The notes beneath the pieces were generated by a model, which searched no databases, was not told the DNA's origin, and was given only the letters and a program-made list of their open reading frames with translations. A program made the position numbers and the translations under genes. From positions 1-11,794 of the forward strand of contig JAHJIK010000010.1 in assembly GCA_018823385.1 (NCBI GenBank): DNA of 11,794 bases. Direction: 5' to 3'. Shown here piece by piece: positions 1-7,072 of the stretch. Every line of letters begins with the position of its first letter. The stretch's first letter is position 1. Origin of the DNA: Patescibacteria group bacterium (lineage in GTDB: Bacteria > Patescibacteriota > Minisyncoccia > Phycocordibacterales > Phycocordibacteraceae).

Positions 1-1
1 A

Positions 2-92
2 CTGGGTGATATAGAAGGACTTATTGATTGACTTGGAGATACAGAAGGATGTTGCAGAGAAAGATGGTGCTATTATCGTAGTAACGCCGTAA
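2..92 (+). CDS. C-terminal end of an upstream gene, frame apparently broken
   Basis: This looks like the tail of a gene that begins before the window. One frame reads LGDIEGLID and hits TGA at 29-31. The frame one base over is open from 15 to a TAA at 90-92 and reads KDLLIDLEIQKDVAEKDGA followed by IIVVTP. Joined near 26-31, the two give a plausible charged C-terminus ending in a short hydrophobic strand. The stop lies only two bases before the next ATG at 95, which fits an operon. Alternatively the upstream gene simply ends at 29-31 and the rest is chance. I do not recognise the protein. Confidence 0.35.
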
Positions 93-94
93 GT

Positions 95-436
95 ATGCAG
101 GACTTCATCGAACGACTTCGCGCTAAGCCAGAACACGTACGCAAGCAGATTGCTATCGCTACCTCTGGCGTACTCACCGGCCTTGTGGCAGTTGGATGGC
201 TTGCGTCGCTTGTTGCAGGCGGCACCCTTGCACTAAAGGCTTCAGATACAGTTGCCGAGCCTGCTGGAAACATTGCAGAGCAGCAGAACGGATTTGAATC
301 ACTGCTCGGTGCTGCTGGAAGTTTTGCTGGAGTTACCACTGAAGATCCAGAACTTACCGTGCTTGAGAGCCGCACCAGTTCAACACTGGATCGTAATCAA
401 CAAGAGGTTGATACTCGTACGGTGATTCCGTTCTAA
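95..436 (+). CDS. small single-pass membrane protein, function unknown
   Basis: This is a 113-residue protein. A charged amphipathic N-terminus (MQDFIERLRAKPEHVRKQI) is followed by one hydrophobic segment at about residues 20-47, rich in Ala, Gly, Leu and Val, then a polar tail of about 65 residues with many Glu, Thr and Ser. Basic residues before the segment suggest the N-terminus is cytoplasmic and the tail is outside. No catalytic motif is visible and I do not recognise the family. It starts two bases after the preceding stop and ends 10 bases before gyrA, so it probably shares a transcript with the upstream gene. The start is the first ATG of the frame and has no clear Shine-Dalgarno. Confidence 0.7.
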   Translation: MQDFIERLRAKPEHVRKQIAIATSGVLTGLVAVGWLASLVAGGTLALKASDTVAEPAGNIAEQQNGFESLLGAAGSFAGVTTEDPELTVLESRTSSTLDRNQQEVDTRTVIPF

Positions 437-446
437 CTTTATATAC

Positions 447-2915
447 ATGCCAAAGAAGAAAGAAGAGACATTGCCTGAACCAATACCAAAGGTCAACATC
501 ATTGACCAGAGTATTACTGCTGAAATGCGGCAGTCATATATCGACTACGCCATGACCGTTATTACGAGTCGTGCGCTTCCTGATATTCGTGACGGATTGA
601 AGCCAGTGCACCGCCGTATTCTCTTCGCGATGCGCCAGACTGGCCTTACGCCAACCGCTAAGTTCCGAAAATCAGCGACCGTAGTGGGAGAGGTGCTCGG
701 TTCGTATCACCCGCACGGTGACTCGTCTGTATATGACGCAATGACCAAACTTGCGCAGGATTTCTCCACACGCTACCCACTGGTACTTGGACAGGGTAAC
801 TTCGGATCTATTGATGGTGATCCGCCTGCTGCATATCGATACACGGAAGCAAAGATGTCTCGCCTGGCTGACGAGCTATTGAAAGACCTCGAAAAGGAGA
901 CGGTTGAATGGGCACCAAACTTTGACGGTAGTAAGCAAGAGCCAACCGTGCTTCCAGCTGGTGTGCCGAACCTCCTTCTAAACGGAACATTGGGTATCGC
1001 GGTTGGTATGGCAACCAATATCCCACCTCACAACCTACGGGAGGTTGTTGCTGCTACCACACACTTGATTGATGACGAAGATGCAACAACTGATGATCTC
1101 CTTACGCACGTAAAGGGTCCTGACTTCCCACTGGGAGGTATCGCGTTCAATCAAGCAGATATCAACCATGCATACACTAACGGAAAGGGTGGTGTGGTTG
1201 TTCGTGGAGAGGCTGACATCATCGAAGACAAGAAAGGAACCTCTATTGTCATCACCTCAATTCCATACCGCGTAAACAAGGCTGACCTCATTACTCGTAT
1301 GGCTGACTTGGTGCGCGACAAAAAGCTTGAGGGCATTAAGGACCTGCGTGATGAATCAACCAGCGATATTCGTGTTGTGGTTGAGCTTAAGGGAACAGCG
1401 CATCCGCAGGCAGTACTTAACAATCTGTACAAGTACACCGAGCTTGAGTCTACCTTCCACTACAACATGTTGGCGCTGGTTGACGGTGTTCCGCAAACAC
1501 TTTCACTCAAGGGAATGCTTGAGGAGTTTATTGCACACCGAAAGATTGTGGTTCGTCGTCGCACTGAGTACGACCTACGTAAAGCAGAAGACCGAGAACA
1601 CATCCTTCTGGGTCTTTCAAAAGCACTTGATCACATTGATGAGGTAATCGCTATTATTAAGAAGTCGAAGGATGTACAGGACGCATCTCTTTCTCTCCAG
1701 AAGAAGTTTGGTTTCTCTGAGCGTCAGACAACAGCAATTCTCGAGATGCGTCTTCAGAAGCTTGCCGGTCTTGAACGCAAGAAGATTGAGGATGAGCTTA
1801 AGGAGGTGCAGGAGCTTATCAAGCGACTCAAGAAGATTCTTTCTTCTGAGAAGAACATCCTAGCGGTGGTTCGTGAAGAGTTGGTTGATATCGCTGAAAA
1901 GTACGGAGACGATCGTCGCACCAAGATTGTGAAGGGTGGGGTCAAAAACATTTCTGTAGAGGATCTGGTACCAGATGAGGAATCTGTACTCGTTCTTACG
2001 CAGGGTGGTTACGTAAAGCGAACTAACCCGAGTGAATATAAGATTCAGAAGCGTGGTGGTGTCGGTGTGATTGATATGTCCACAAAGGAAGAGGATGTGG
2101 TGACACACTTCCTGGTGGCATCAGCACACTCTGACCTTCTCTTCTTCACCGACTATGGAAAGGCATACCAGCTCAAGATGTATGAGCTTCCAGAAGGAAA
2201 GCGGGCAACAAAAGGAAAGTCTATGATGAACTTCTTGCCACTAGCAGGGGACGAGAAGGTAACAAGTGTACTGGCGGTACCTAAGGGAGCTGAGCACAAG
2301 ACAATGTCAGTGTTCTTCGTGACGCTCGAGGGTGTGGTGAAAAAGGTGGCAGCAAGCGCCTTTGCTGATGTTCGTCGTTCAGGCATCATTGCAATTAACC
2401 TCAAGAGTCCTGACAAGTTGGTATCAGCACACCTTGCTAACGCAGGTGACAGTATTTCAATAGTAACGGCACAAGGACAGAGTATTCGATTTAGCGAGGA
2501 GGATGTGCGTGCAATGGGACGTACTGCTGGTGGTGTCCGCGGTATGAATGTGAAAAAGGGAGACCGTATTGTGTCTGCTGAAGTTGTCTGTGCAGACGAC
2601 AAGAATGCGTCGCTGCTCGTGATTATGGAGAAGGGATATGGAAAGAAAACCTCTATGGCTGAATACAAAGTACAGGGACGTGGTGGCTCTGGTATCAAGA
2701 CAGCTGACGTAACAAGCAAGACCGGTTCTATTATCGGCGCCAAGGTATTGGTTGGTGTTGAGGATAACGAGGAGGAGATCGTGGTTATCTCAAAGAAGGG
2801 TCAGGTTATCCGTTGCTCAACCAACGATATTCCATCACTCTCACGTGCAACCCAAGGCGTACGTATCATGAAGATGCGAGAGGGTGACACTATCGCTTCA
2901 ATGGTCGCCCTTTAG
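447..2915 (+). CDS. gyrA: DNA gyrase subunit A
   Basis: This is the breakage-reunion subunit of the type IIA topoisomerase that supercoils DNA together with GyrB. The 822-residue length is normal. The N-terminal winged-helix region carries RALPDIRDGLKPVHRR at about 42-57. The quinolone pocket reads YHPHGDSSVYD at 87-97, keeping Ser and Asp at the usual resistance positions. The catalytic tyrosine is Y132 in RYTEAKM. A long coiled coil spans about 370-480, followed by six-blade C-terminal repeats. The GyrA box at 534-540 reads QKRGGVG rather than the usual QRRGGKG, so the box that wraps DNA is degenerate; a second similar turn, QGRGGSG, occurs in a later blade. No acidic tail is present. A ParC-like role is possible, but the box-like turns favour GyrA. 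TAACTT at 434-439 lies 7 nt before the ATG and may be its -10, overlapping the previous stop. Confidence 0.95.
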   Translation: MPKKKEETLPEPIPKVNIIDQSITAEMRQSYIDYAMTVITSRALPDIRDGLKPVHRRILFAMRQTGLTPTAKFRKSATVVGEVLGSYHPHGDSSVYDAMTKLAQDFSTRYPLVLGQGNFGSIDGDPPAAYRYTEAKMSRLADELLKDLEKETVEWAPNFDGSKQEPTVLPAGVPNLLLNGTLGIAVGMATNIPPHNLREVVAATTHLIDDEDATTDDLLTHVKGPDFPLGGIAFNQADINHAYTNGKGGVVVRGEADIIEDKKGTSIVITSIPYRVNKADLITRMADLVRDKKLEGIKDLRDESTSDIRVVVELKGTAHPQAVLNNLYKYTELESTFHYNMLALVDGVPQTLSLKGMLEEFIAHRKIVVRRRTEYDLRKAEDREHILLGLSKALDHIDEVIAIIKKSKDVQDASLSLQKKFGFSERQTTAILEMRLQKLAGLERKKIEDELKEVQELIKRLKKILSSEKNILAVVREELVDIAEKYGDDRRTKIVKGGVKNISVEDLVPDEESVLVLTQGGYVKRTNPSEYKIQKRGGVGVIDMSTKEEDVVTHFLVASAHSDLLFFTDYGKAYQLKMYELPEGKRATKGKSMMNFLPLAGDEKVTSVLAVPKGAEHKTMSVFFVTLEGVVKKVAASAFADVRRSGIIAINLKSPDKLVSAHLANAGDSISIVTAQGQSIRFSEEDVRAMGRTAGGVRGMNVKKGDRIVSAEVVCADDKNASLLVIMEKGYGKKTSMAEYKVQGRGGSGIKTADVTSKTGSIIGAKVLVGVEDNEEEIVVISKKGQVIRCSTNDIPSLSRATQGVRIMKMREGDTIASMVAL

Positions 2916-2949
2916 TTATCCACCGTTTATGAGTACTTCAGCTGGTAGC

Positions 2950-2964
2950 TGGTACTATGAATAT
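2950..2964 (+). promoter_or_regulatory. extended -10 promoter placed for a leaderless start
   Basis: TGG followed by TACTAT (2953-2958) forms an extended -10 element. Six bases separate it from the ATG at 2965, so transcription would begin at or next to the start codon. No -35 match and no Shine-Dalgarno are visible. Confidence 0.55.
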
Positions 2965-3213
2965 ATGTTGAATTTATATATACGAACCGCGTGCCCATAT
3001 AGTGCGAAAGTATTGGAGGAGGAAGCTAAAGCTATGAAGCTTGATATCACCACAAAGAATGTGGCATATGCAGATGTAGCGGCTGATTTAAAAGCCCGTG
3101 CAGGGAAGCTCCAGACACCCTATCTCGTTGACGAGGAGAATAATATAGAGATGTTTGAGTCAAACGATATTATCGAGTACCTTCATCATCGCTTAAGCGG
3201 CACTGGTGCATAA
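2965..3213 (+). CDS. glutaredoxin-like thiol-disulfide oxidoreductase
   Basis: This is an 82-residue cytoplasmic protein with a glutaredoxin fold. The N-terminal strand LNLYIRTACPYS carries the CPYS active site (Cys10 in a CxxS, monothiol-type motif). TPY with its cis-proline is at about residue 53, preceded by KLQ, and the usual FESNDIIEYL helix follows. Such proteins reduce disulfides or glutathione-type mixed disulfides; CxxS forms may instead handle iron-sulfur clusters or mono-thiol exchange. The frame is open further upstream to 2884, overlapping gyrA, but ATG 2965 gives the family's normal N-terminus and sits at the expected distance from a -10 element. It lies between gyrA and the hibernation factor on the same strand. 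Confidence 0.85.
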   Translation: MLNLYIRTACPYSAKVLEEEAKAMKLDITTKNVAYADVAADLKARAGKLQTPYLVDEENNIEMFESNDIIEYLHHRLSGTGA

Positions 3214-3246
3214 TACAAAGACAATTGTTAGATAACGACACTACAT

Positions 3247-3612
3247 ATGGACATAAGCTACAAAGGAACACAGTACGATCTCCCAGAACTCGTAACCGAG
3301 CGTACCAGCAGTAAGCTGCAGACAATCCGCAAGTATCTTGGCGAGTACGACGATACGACGCACGTATATGTAGAGCTTGGTAAGGAAACGATTGCCCACC
3401 AATCAGGAGAGATTTGGTTTGCTGACGCAACGGTCGCATCAAATGGTGAGAACTTTAGAGCGCGAGCGGTTGAGGAGAATATTGATAACGCGGTTGATCG
3501 TATGATTGACGAGCTCAGTAAGGAGATTCGTCGCAGTAAAGAAAAAGACCGATCCCTTATCCGTAAAGGCGGCCTTGCTATCAAGAATATGATGCGGGGA
3601 ATGCGGGGCTAG
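3247..3612 (+). CDS. hpf: ribosome hibernation / S30AE (HPF-RaiA) family protein
   Basis: This is a 121-residue protein. MDISYKGTQYDLPELVTERT matches the first strand and helix of the S30AE domain, ending in YLGEYDDTTHVYVELGK, then a beta strand (GEIWFADATV) and the second helix with ARAVEENIDNAVDRMIDEL. It should bind the 30S subunit near the decoding centre and silence ribosomes under stress. The C-terminal 25 residues are a basic tail (KEIRRSKEKDRSLIRKGG) rather than the dimerisation domain of long HPF, so this is the short form. The gene starts 33 nt after the glutaredoxin. Its TAG shares the palindrome CTAG with the stop of fmt on the other strand. The start has no clear Shine-Dalgarno, so it may rely on the glutaredoxin transcript. 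Confidence 0.85.
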   Translation: MDISYKGTQYDLPELVTERTSSKLQTIRKYLGEYDDTTHVYVELGKETIAHQSGEIWFADATVASNGENFRARAVEENIDNAVDRMIDELSKEIRRSKEKDRSLIRKGGLAIKNMMRGMRG

Positions 3613-4448
3613 CGAAGGAAATCGCTATACTGCATCTCATTCTTTCCTTCTGGCACTACACGTAGTGGAGTAAACACACCGTTATCAAACGATGCTGTCT
3701 TAATCTTTACGCGTAGTTCTTTTCCGTCTTTGTGAGCAAAGAAATACGTTCCTGGTGACTCTGCATACGCACGATACTTGTTCCAGTTCTCTTGATCGTT
3801 TCCTGGAAGGGTCAGTAGACCTTCTTCCTTTTTAATCTTCCCTGAGCGTGTTGCTTGTGTGTGGTCTTGCGGCACGAGTGTTAGTTCTCCTGCAAGATAC
3901 TGAGGGAGAATATCGGCAAGCAACTCAGCACCAATCTGTACGAGGCGTGGACGAAGCTCTCGGGTAGTTTCGTTTGGCAGGATAGATACTTCTTCAAGCG
4001 CCACCAAGTCACCAGCATCAAGCTCGTATACCATTTTCTGTATAGCCACCCCGGTCATAGCTTCGTTATGAAGCAGCGCCGCCTCTACGGGAGATGCACC
4101 ACGATACTTCGGAAGAAGTGAGTAGTGAATGTTCAACACACCAAGTGGGAAGGACTGAATTAACGCATCGGGAAGAATCTTTCCATATGCGACGACGATT
4201 GCATAGGTTGCTTGGGTGGCAGCGATCTCTGCAATAACGTCCGGTGTCAGTTTTTCAGGCGTAATAACCGGTATGTTGTGAGCCAAGGCACAGGTCTTTG
4301 TTTCAGATGGTGTTAGCTGCATGCCCCGACCTCGCTTTACATCTGGCGAGGTAATAACAAGTGACGGCACGTATCCACGCTGAATGAGGAGCTCGAGTGT
4401 GTCACTCGCAACATATGGGGTGCCAAAGAAGACAAAAGAATTAGTCAT
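3609..4448 (-). CDS. fmt: methionyl-tRNA formyltransferase
   Basis: This enzyme transfers a formyl group from 10-formyl-tetrahydrofolate to initiator Met-tRNA. The start at ATG 4448 gives MTNSFVFFGTPYVASD, the family's normal first strand; the open frame extends upstream to 4499 but only as out-of-family sequence overlapping def. The catalytic triad is visible as N106 and H108 in VLNIHYSLLPKYRGASP and D144 in ELDAGD, at the same numbers as in the E. coli enzyme. At 279 residues it is shorter than the usual 310 or so, with a reduced C-terminal tRNA-binding domain. The ATG lies inside the end of def (ATGACTAA, 8-nt overlap), so translation of the two is probably coupled. The last base pairs overlap hpf. 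Confidence 0.95.
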   Translation of the reverse strand: MTNSFVFFGTPYVASDTLELLIQRGYVPSLVITSPDVKRGRGMQLTPSETKTCALAHNIPVITPEKLTPDVIAEIAATQATYAIVVAYGKILPDALIQSFPLGVLNIHYSLLPKYRGASPVEAALLHNEAMTGVAIQKMVYELDAGDLVALEEVSILPNETTRELRPRLVQIGAELLADILPQYLAGELTLVPQDHTQATRSGKIKKEEGLLTLPGNDQENWNKYRAYAESPGTYFFAHKDGKELRVKIKTASFDNGVFTPLRVVPEGKNEMQYSDFLR

Positions 4449-4956
4449 GAGGTTGTACCTGCATAGTTGATATGGCGTGGTCGGTAAACAGAATGCCATT
4501 TAGGTGATCGGTCTCGTGTTGAAATATTTGTGCCAGCAACCCGCCGCCGCCTCGCTGGAACGTACCACCTTCAAATGTCCGTGCTTCAACGGTTGCTTGT
4601 GCGTGCCGTGCGGTCTTTCCATATACACCACGAACAGAGAGACATCCCTCATCCATTTCTTCTCGTTTTCTACTGGCTTTAATAAACTCGGGATTTATGA
4701 ATATACCAATTGATGGTTCATGCGGAGGGAGACTCTCTGCGGGCGGGGGTAGTGTCCGATCATATCGAACAATGAAAATACGGTATGAAATACCAATTTG
4801 AGGAGCTGCGAGCGCAACGCCATCCTTTTGTGAATCAAGGGCCTCCCCCATATCGGTAAGTATTGCCTTGAGTTCAGGGGTACCAAAAAGCTCCTCAGGG
4901 ACTTCCTGAGCTTCCTTGCGCAATACGGGGTCGCCGTCTTGGACTATCTCTCTCAT
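4441..4956 (-). CDS. def: peptide deformylase
   Basis: This metalloenzyme removes the N-formyl group from new proteins. All three motifs are present in 171 residues: motif I GVALAAPQ at 46-53 (Ala where Gly is usual), motif II DEGCLSV around the metal ligand Cys105, and motif III QHETDHLNG with metal ligands His147 and His151 and catalytic Glu148. A glycine run (RGGGG, about 135-139) lies just before motif III. ATG 4956 is the only sensible start, has no Shine-Dalgarno, and lies 6 nt after a strong extended -10. The gene is transcribed together with fmt, with which it overlaps by 8 nt, so formylation and deformylation are co-expressed. Confidence 0.96.
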   Translation of the reverse strand: MREIVQDGDPVLRKEAQEVPEELFGTPELKAILTDMGEALDSQKDGVALAAPQIGISYRIFIVRYDRTLPPPAESLPPHEPSIGIFINPEFIKASRKREEMDEGCLSVRGVYGKTARHAQATVEARTFEGGTFQRGGGGLLAQIFQHETDHLNGILFTDHAISTMQVQPHD

Positions 4957-4971
4957 ATAGTGACTATATCA
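4957..4971 (-). promoter_or_regulatory. extended -10 promoter of def, leaderless
   Basis: Read on the minus strand, TGA then TATAGT (4968-4963) is followed by six bases and the def ATG. The element abuts the T-run of the upstream RNA's terminator, so one transcript ends where the next begins. No -35 match is seen. Confidence 0.65.
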
Positions 4972-5006
4972 AAAAACGCCCAATCCTCTAGTGAGGTGGG
5001 CGTTTG
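4971..5006 (-). terminator. intrinsic terminator of the non-coding RNA
   Basis: On the minus strand, AAACGCCCA pairs with TGGGCGTTT, a 2-nt bulge follows, then CCTC-ACTA-GAGG, and the hairpin runs directly into six T residues (4976-4971). On the plus strand the hairpin is followed by only three T residues, so it works mainly on minus. Confidence 0.85.
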
Positions 5007-5253
5007 GTTGGTGATCGCCTGGCGGACACATTGCGATTAGTATCCCCTCGCACAGTCGCTACCTTTGCAGGTACCTAAGTCAAACTCAGGAGCCAGGTTC
5101 ACCAGCGCATTCCTTGCATCATTACCTACAAGGAACGCGAAGCTTTAAAGAGCTGGGTGGGGAGGTGGGGTGTCGATGTCCACCTCCCCGTGGCGCGCCT
5201 CATTAAGGCAATCGCGCCGATACGCTTGGTCCGGGGCTGTGGACCTAACGCAT
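4971..5253 (-). ncRNA. structured non-coding RNA of about 280 nt, family not recognised
   Basis: The gap between priA and def holds no open frame of note but almost continuous hairpins (plus coordinates): 5228-5232 with 5241-5245; 5192-5197 with 5213-5218; 5159-5168 with 5180-5189 (10 perfect pairs, 11-nt loop); 5107-5116 with 5129-5138. Then comes a closing helix, 5009-5014 with 5099-5104 and 5018-5023 with 5092-5097, enclosing three arms: 5032-5036 with 5048-5052; 5060-5064 with 5069-5073, whose minus-strand loop is the GNRA tetraloop GCAA; and 5074-5079 with 5085-5090. Two helices hold a G-U pair on minus that would be an A-C mismatch on plus, which fixes the strand. A promoter lies upstream and a terminator ends the unit. 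The CCCC in the first hairpin's loop could pair with GGGG in the 5037-5047 loop. I see no tmRNA, RNase P, SRP or tRNA signatures. The start is inferred from the promoter. Confidence 0.75.
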
Positions 5254-5259
5254 GCGTGG

Positions 5260-5288
5260 AATATATTACCAAAGAGACTCAGTGTCAA
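5260..5288 (-). promoter_or_regulatory. consensus sigma-70-type promoter of the non-coding RNA
   Basis: On the minus strand, TTGACA (5288-5283) is followed by exactly 17 bases and TATATT (5265-5260), the best promoter match in the window. It lies in the last codons of priA, starting immediately after the priA stop (5268-5266) for the -10. The expected start is about A5253, inside the perfect palindrome ACGCATGCGT (5248-5257). Confidence 0.8.
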
Positions 5289-7061
5289 TTCGCACACGAA
5301 TAGATGGAGGGAGTGATCTGATCTGTTCACTCAGCGTTTCGTTTGGCCATGAGGTATCTTTCACATGAAGCACGGCACTCATGTGTTGTATTCCGGGTTT
5401 AGACAGCTGAAACGGAAGTACTGAAAGTGATTGCTGCAGCCGTTCTGTTAGAAGCGCGACTGTTGCTGTTAGCTGTTCAGGCCTTCCTTCGGCACTGAAG
5501 TGAATGAGAGTGCCAAACGGCGGGTATAGGAGGACTTTCCGGAGTGCCGTTTCCTCACTAAAGAATGTCGTTGTCGTTGGGTCAGCAATCGCTTCAAGAG
5601 CAGTGTCTTCAGGTTTGCGGGTTGCAACAATCACTCTTTTGGCTCGCTCAGCAAGCATAAGACCGATACGAACAAACCGTTCACGAGCTCGCCAAAAAGG
5701 AAGTGAGAGGAGGCTGTCAGCTGAAATAATGGCAGCAAGTCCAAATGAGCTGGTAGGCGTGATCCAGGGAAGCATGTATTCCGTACCAACAACAATGGTT
5801 GTGGGGGTAATTAATTTTAATAGCTTGCGGGCCTGCGGAGGAGTTGCTGCATCAAAGTGAAGTATGTGATGTGTAGGGAACAGTTTTTTTGCTTCATCAA
5901 ATACTCGCTCCACACCGACACCGAGCGGATATAGGTTCCAACTTCCGCAGTGAACACAGGTGGTGTCGGTGCTTAGCGTTTCCACTCCATCAGATGAGCG
6001 GAATACGTTCTTTCCCCGTACTTTAGTGAAGGAAAGAGTGCGGCCTCGTGTGTCTGTGACGGCGGTACCGCAATCGCGACATACAACCGTGGGGGCATAT
6101 CCTTTTCGAACAGCGAGCAGAAGCACACCTGCACCTCCTGCGGTTGTGGCGGTGATAGCTTCTTGAATCTCTTTAGGTATTGCTTCCCATTCTCGCTGTC
6201 TATCTTTCTCGCTCCGGGTGTCGAGAATAATACGTGGAGCCGATGGTTGTGCAGCAAGGGGATTTTCAGGATGCAGTCGCTCCTCAAGTGGAAGTGGGTA
6301 GTCGCCAACGGTGTAGGGAATGGAACGCGCGGTTGCGAGCTCTTCCAGTGCTCGACGTATATCAAGGTATGGACGTCTAGGTTGTACATAGGTACCTGCA
6401 CTAACACGCTCGGCAATAATTGCACCCAGCGACCGTATGGGAGTCCATGCGAACGAAGGCGTCGCGATAATAAGTCCAGTATGCAAAAGAGCTAATTCAA
6501 GATTCTCGTTCCGTTTCTTTGCTGAAAGCGAGCTTGCCAATATGAGTGGAGAAAAGTCGCTAAACTCTTTTTTAAATACATCAATTTCAGCAATCGTTGG
6601 AACAATCAGAAGGGTTGCCTTCTTTTCTTCAAGTGCGGAAATAATACGACTTCGATAGGTAGATACGCGCTTGGCATGCACGCCCTCAACCCGATACTTT
6701 TTATATGCAGTGCCTGTGGAAAGGGTAGGGAGCTCTGTGGGTAACACATCAGCAACGAGCGCTGCAAGCACACTGCCGACGGGTGCGGCATGAAATTGCG
6801 CAATACGTTCTGCTGCTTTAAAGACGGGGAGTGGGAGTTTGCTCTTTGTTTCAAGAGCACTTTTTGATAGAGCAAATGAAGCGGTCTTTAATTCTGACTT
6901 TGCCTCAGCTACCGACCTACAGGCAATAACAATACCGGGTACTGTTTGCTTGCGAAGCGAAATTGAAACTATTGAACCGAGTGGTACGTTTGTTTTTGAG
7001 CGATATGAAAGAGAGCCAGGGGAGCGGAACGAGCAAGAGGTATAACGCTTAATACGTACAT
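5266..7061 (-). CDS. priA: PriA-like primosomal protein N', helicase motifs lost, frame break near N-terminus
   Basis: PriA restarts stalled replication forks. The match is seen in GVGVERVFDEAKKLFP, ADSLLSLPFWRARERF and the RKGYAPTVVCRDCG zinc region (Cys pairs at about 328/331 and 369/372, so four Cys rather than eight). The ATPase motifs have decayed: the Walker A position reads GVHAKRVSTYRSRI with no GKT (about 6650-6690), the DEEH box reads AERV (6403-6414), and motif VI reads MLAERAKR instead of QVAGRAGR (5635-5658). It is therefore probably a structural DNA or primosome protein, not a helicase. ATG 7061 gives MYVLSVIPLARSAP, a good PriA N-terminus, but the rest (GSLSYRSKTNVPLGSIVSIS onward) is in another frame. 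A join at GGGG 7019-7022, equal to one missing base, gives about 598 residues. Without the join the first start in the main frame is GTG 6771, 501 residues. The canonical length is about 730. Confidence 0.85.
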
Positions 7062-7072
7062 TCTAGAGTGTA
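7062..7072 (-). promoter_or_regulatory. possible -10 element of priA
   Basis: On the minus strand TACACT (7072-7067) lies 5 nt before ATG 7061, inside the last codons of the PEGA gene. It resembles the -10 to ATG spacing seen at other genes here. There is no clear -35 and no Shine-Dalgarno. Confidence 0.35.

Noticed and set aside
2153..2743. 196-codon minus-strand frame inside gyrA
   Set aside because: It is fully antisense to well-conserved gyrA repeats, has no family features and is rich in Ser, Pro and Thr, as expected of an opposite-strand shadow.
5005..5105. 5S rRNA on the plus strand
   Set aside because: The start TTGGTTGGTGATCGCC and a short AACTCAG look similar, but the CCGAAC loop is absent, and G-U pairs favour the minus strand.
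4971..5253. tmRNA (ssrA) for the priA-def gap
   Set aside because: There is no TTCGAC near the 5' end, no GGTTCRA T-arm, no pairing of the 5' and 3' ends and no tag frame ending in Ala-Ala before a stop. The terminal TCACCA pairs internally with TGGTGA.
4971..5253. RNase P RNA or SRP RNA for the same gap
   Set aside because: The RNase P signature GAGGAAAGTCC and its ACAGAA partner are absent, and so is the SRP GGAAG/GCAGC loop.
5973..6425. 150-codon minus-strand frame within priA
   Set aside because: The priA frame on the same strand carries the family motifs across this stretch; this is a frame-shifted shadow of it.
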